A stretch of 42,000 nt of DNA from Lactobacillus delbrueckii (lineage in GTDB: Bacteria > Bacillota > Bacilli > Lactobacillales > Lactobacillaceae): positions 1 through 42,000 of the forward strand of contig SFHY01000001.1 of assembly GCA_004556255.1 (NCBI GenBank), read 5' to 3'. Positions 40,343 through 42,000 of the stretch are shown here, piece by piece. Position 1 is the stretch's first letter; each line of letters starts with the position of its first letter. The notes beneath the pieces are model-generated. The model was not told where the DNA came from. It saw only the letters and a program-made list of their open reading frames with translations, and searched no databases. A program made the position numbers and the translations under genes.

Positions 40343-40963
40343 ATGACTCAAGTACTATTGTTTGCTACAGATAATCAAAACAAGGTTAAGGAATTGCAGG
40401 AAGCTTTCAAGAAGGCAGGTCTGGACATTGAGCTTAAGTCAAATGCAGATTTGGACAACCCGCCATACGTTAACGAAAAGGGCACGACCTTTGAAGCTAA
40501 CGCTAAGCTGAAGGCGCACGCTTTGGCAGACTTCAGCAAGCTGCCAACTCTGGCTGACGACTCAGGCCTGCGGGTTGACAAACTGAATGGCGCTCCTGGC
40601 GTTCACTCAGCCCGCTACGGCGGCGAAGCCCACAACGATGCTAGAAACAACGGCAAGCTTTTGGCAGCCTTGGGCGGGGTTCCGCAAGACGAGCGCCAAG
40701 CCAAGTTTGTCACTACCCTGGTTTTGACCATGCCAGGCCACGAAGACAAGGACTTGGTTGTAACTGGCACCTGCGAAGGTGAAGTTCTGGCAATTCCGCG
40801 CGGCAAGGACGGCTTCGGCTACGACCCGCTCTTCTACGTGCCAAGCAAGGGCAAGACTTTCGCCGAAATGACCACTGAAGAAAAGAACGAAGTCTCCCAC
40901 CGGGGCAAGGCAGTCAAGGCTTTGATCGAAGAACTGCCAGCTTGGCTCGCTCAATTCAACTAA
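40343..40963 (+). CDS. rdgB: XTP/dITP diphosphatase (RdgB/HAM1)
   Basis: RdgB hydrolyses XTP, ITP and dITP, clearing deaminated purines from the nucleotide pool. The 206-residue protein has the substrate strand FATDNQNKVKEL (about residues 7-18), LADDSGLRVDKLNGAPGVHSARYGG (about 71-95) and the PRGKDGFGYDPLF segment. A RBS with AGGAG precedes the ATG. Codon choice is closer to that of highly expressed genes than in the repair genes. A bidirectional terminator follows. Confidence 0.95.
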   Translation: MTQVLLFATDNQNKVKELQEAFKKAGLDIELKSNADLDNPPYVNEKGTTFEANAKLKAHALADFSKLPTLADDSGLRVDKLNGAPGVHSARYGGEAHNDARNNGKLLAALGGVPQDERQAKFVTTLVLTMPGHEDKDLVVTGTCEGEVLAIPRGKDGFGYDPLFYVPSKGKTFAEMTTEEKNEVSHRGKAVKALIEELPAWLAQFN

Positions 40964-40970
40964 GATCAAA

Positions 40971-40998
40971 AAAATGCTGGGCCGCGGCTCAGCATTTT
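40971..40998. terminator. Bidirectional terminator between rdgB and the MscS gene
   Basis: AAAATGCTGGGCC (40971-40983) pairs with GGCTCAGCATTTT (40986-40998, one wobble), with T bases beyond on both strands. Confidence 0.88.
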
Positions 40999-41002
40999 TA
41001 GA

Positions 41003-41854
41003 TCAAGCTTTTTTACTGTTGTTGATGATAACCGGCTCCTGGCCAAATTTGATCTGGTTGACCTGTAAGTATTGCAGGTAGGTCTGCCAGTAGGCCTGGC
41101 GGATTTTGCCTTCAAAGCCCGGCTTGACCTGGAAGTGGACCCGGTAGGTGATCGTCTGCCCCTGCTGGCCGACGACCCCGATCTGGGTTGGTCCGCTGAC
41201 CAGTTTGTCGTGGAGGTCAGTCAGCTTTTCGTCAGCCTGGTCAAGCAGGCTGGAAAGCAGCTTGAGGTCGGTGTCCGCATCCAGGTTCATGTCCAAGTTA
41301 AGGCCAATCCCGCCATGGGTCAGGTTTCTGACGATGGAAATCTGCCGGTTGGGGATGAAGATCAAGGTGCCGTCAGTGGTGACGATCTGGGTGGTTCTGA
41401 GGCCCAGCTGGGTCACGGTCCCGGTTTCAGTCCCGATCTCGACATTGTCGCCGACATCGTACTGACCTTCACTGAGGATAAAGAAGCCGTTGACCAGGTC
41501 GCTCATGAAGCCCTGGGCGCCAAGGCCGATGGCCAAGGAGAAGATCCCGGCACTGGCAATTAAGGTGCCGACAGGGATGCCCAGAATGGTCAAGATGGAG
41601 TAGACGTAGAAGAAGACCATGGTGTAGCGGAAGAGGCTGTTCACCAAGGCTGAGATGGTCTGGGACCTTTTGGAGAGGACAAGCTTGTCGTTGTGCTTGT
41701 CCAGATAGCGCTTGATAATTTTCCGGCCAAAATGGCTGACCAGGTAGAAGACCAGGGTCGAAATCAGCAGCTTCCAGAGGATGGTCACGCCGCTGGTAAA
41801 AAGCTTGTCGACGTCGACGGAGATGCCGGCAATTTTAAAATCAAGATTTTTCAT
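41003..41854 (-). CDS. MscS family mechanosensitive ion channel
   Basis: A 283-residue small-conductance mechanosensitive channel that releases solutes after hypo-osmotic shock. Two or three N-terminal membrane helices (about residues 22-44, 72-94) precede the pore helix SAGIFSLAIGLGAQGFMSDLV (about 101-121), rich in Gly and Ala as in MscS. The beta domain follows (FFILSEGQYDVGDNVEIG, then GTLIFIPNRQI) and a C-terminal alpha/beta domain ends the protein. A GGAG site lies before the ATG at 41854. Confidence 0.92.
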   Translation of the reverse strand: MKNLDFKIAGISVDVDKLFTSGVTILWKLLISTLVFYLVSHFGRKIIKRYLDKHNDKLVLSKRSQTISALVNSLFRYTMVFFYVYSILTILGIPVGTLIASAGIFSLAIGLGAQGFMSDLVNGFFILSEGQYDVGDNVEIGTETGTVTQLGLRTTQIVTTDGTLIFIPNRQISIVRNLTHGGIGLNLDMNLDADTDLKLLSSLLDQADEKLTDLHDKLVSGPTQIGVVGQQGQTITYRVHFQVKPGFEGKIRQAYWQTYLQYLQVNQIKFGQEPVIINNSKKA

Positions 41855-41927
41855 TGAAAAAATGCTCCTTTCAGCTATGCTTAAAGGATAACAGAAAAGC
41901 TGGTAAAAACTTCGGAAAATCTTTCGA

Positions 41928-41956
41928 TTGTGTCTAAATCGTTTTCATGCTAGACT
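41928..41956 (+). promoter_or_regulatory. Promoter of the gene starting at 41979
   Basis: -35 TTGTGT (41928-41933), 17 bases, -10 TAGACT (41951-41956) with extended TG-C before it. Confidence 0.6.
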
Positions 41957-41978
41957 TTTTTTAGAAAGGAAGTAAGCT

Positions 41979-42000
41979 ATGACAATTTCATTTGGCGCTT
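41979..42000 (+). CDS. Unidentified gene, first seven codons only
   Basis: An ATG at 41979, well spaced after AAAGGAAG and a good promoter, opens MTISFGA and runs off the window. Too little is present to name a product. Confidence 0.5.

Overview
The window is a densely packed stretch of a low-GC-phylum (Firmicutes) chromosome with strongly GC-rich third codon positions. Gene content and order (groESL next to mutSL-ruvAB, rsmI next to an acyl-ACP thioesterase, FolT before tsaB-rimI-tsaD, SLAP-type cell-surface repeats) point to a Lactobacillus of the L. delbrueckii group. That species call is from recognition, not from a database search. Nearly everything is core genome. I saw no tRNA or rRNA gene, CRISPR array, insertion sequence or intact prophage. 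No gene-free stretch exceeds 300 bases; the longest is the 259-base gap between the ABC-F gene and rex.

Layout. 1-806 (-): start of an exported SLAP-domain protein with a NEAT-like domain, cut by the window edge. 1026-4228 (+): a small zinc-ribbon protein and a family B DNA polymerase broken by one in-frame TGA; this pair is the only part that looks like former mobile DNA. 4318-5961: pyrR, an RsmC-like methyltransferase and tadA. 5979-6056: SRP RNA. 6121-13692: a replication and repair run in Bacillus-like order (dnaX, ybaB, recR, yaaL, tmk, darA, holB, yabA, rsmI), then an acyl-ACP thioesterase and a folate-type ECF S component. 13710-18928: tsaB, rimI, tsaD, an ABC-F gene on the minus strand, and rex. 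19084-21004: groES-groEL under CIRCE control. 21121-27805: mutS, mutL, ruvA, ruvB, yajC. 27898-32837: zwf, dinB, nrnA and a DEAD-box helicase. 32834-36786: an alanine T-box and alaS, then ireB, ruvX and a DUF1292 gene. 36847-40963: mutS2, trxA, a DUF2507 gene (-) and rdgB. 41003-41854 (-): an MscS channel. 41979 onward: the first codons of an unidentified gene.

The genes group around replication-fork assembly (DnaX, HolB, YabA, Tmk), recombination and mismatch repair (RecR, MutS, MutL, RuvAB, RuvX, MutS2, DinB), translation quality (TadA, TsaB/TsaD, RsmI, SRP RNA, AlaS) and stress or redox response (Rex, GroESL, TrxA). Many junctions are translationally coupled; six share the one-base overlap TAATG.

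The observations I rate highest are: (1) MutL has lost all three conserved zinc-endonuclease motifs while keeping its ATPase domain; (2) the family B polymerase carries a single nonsense codon in an otherwise intact frame; (3) the groESL promoter is flanked by two CIRCE-type operators, the upstream one doubling as the apparent rex terminator; (4) a perfect 10-bp inverted repeat with Rex-like half-sites brackets the rex promoter.
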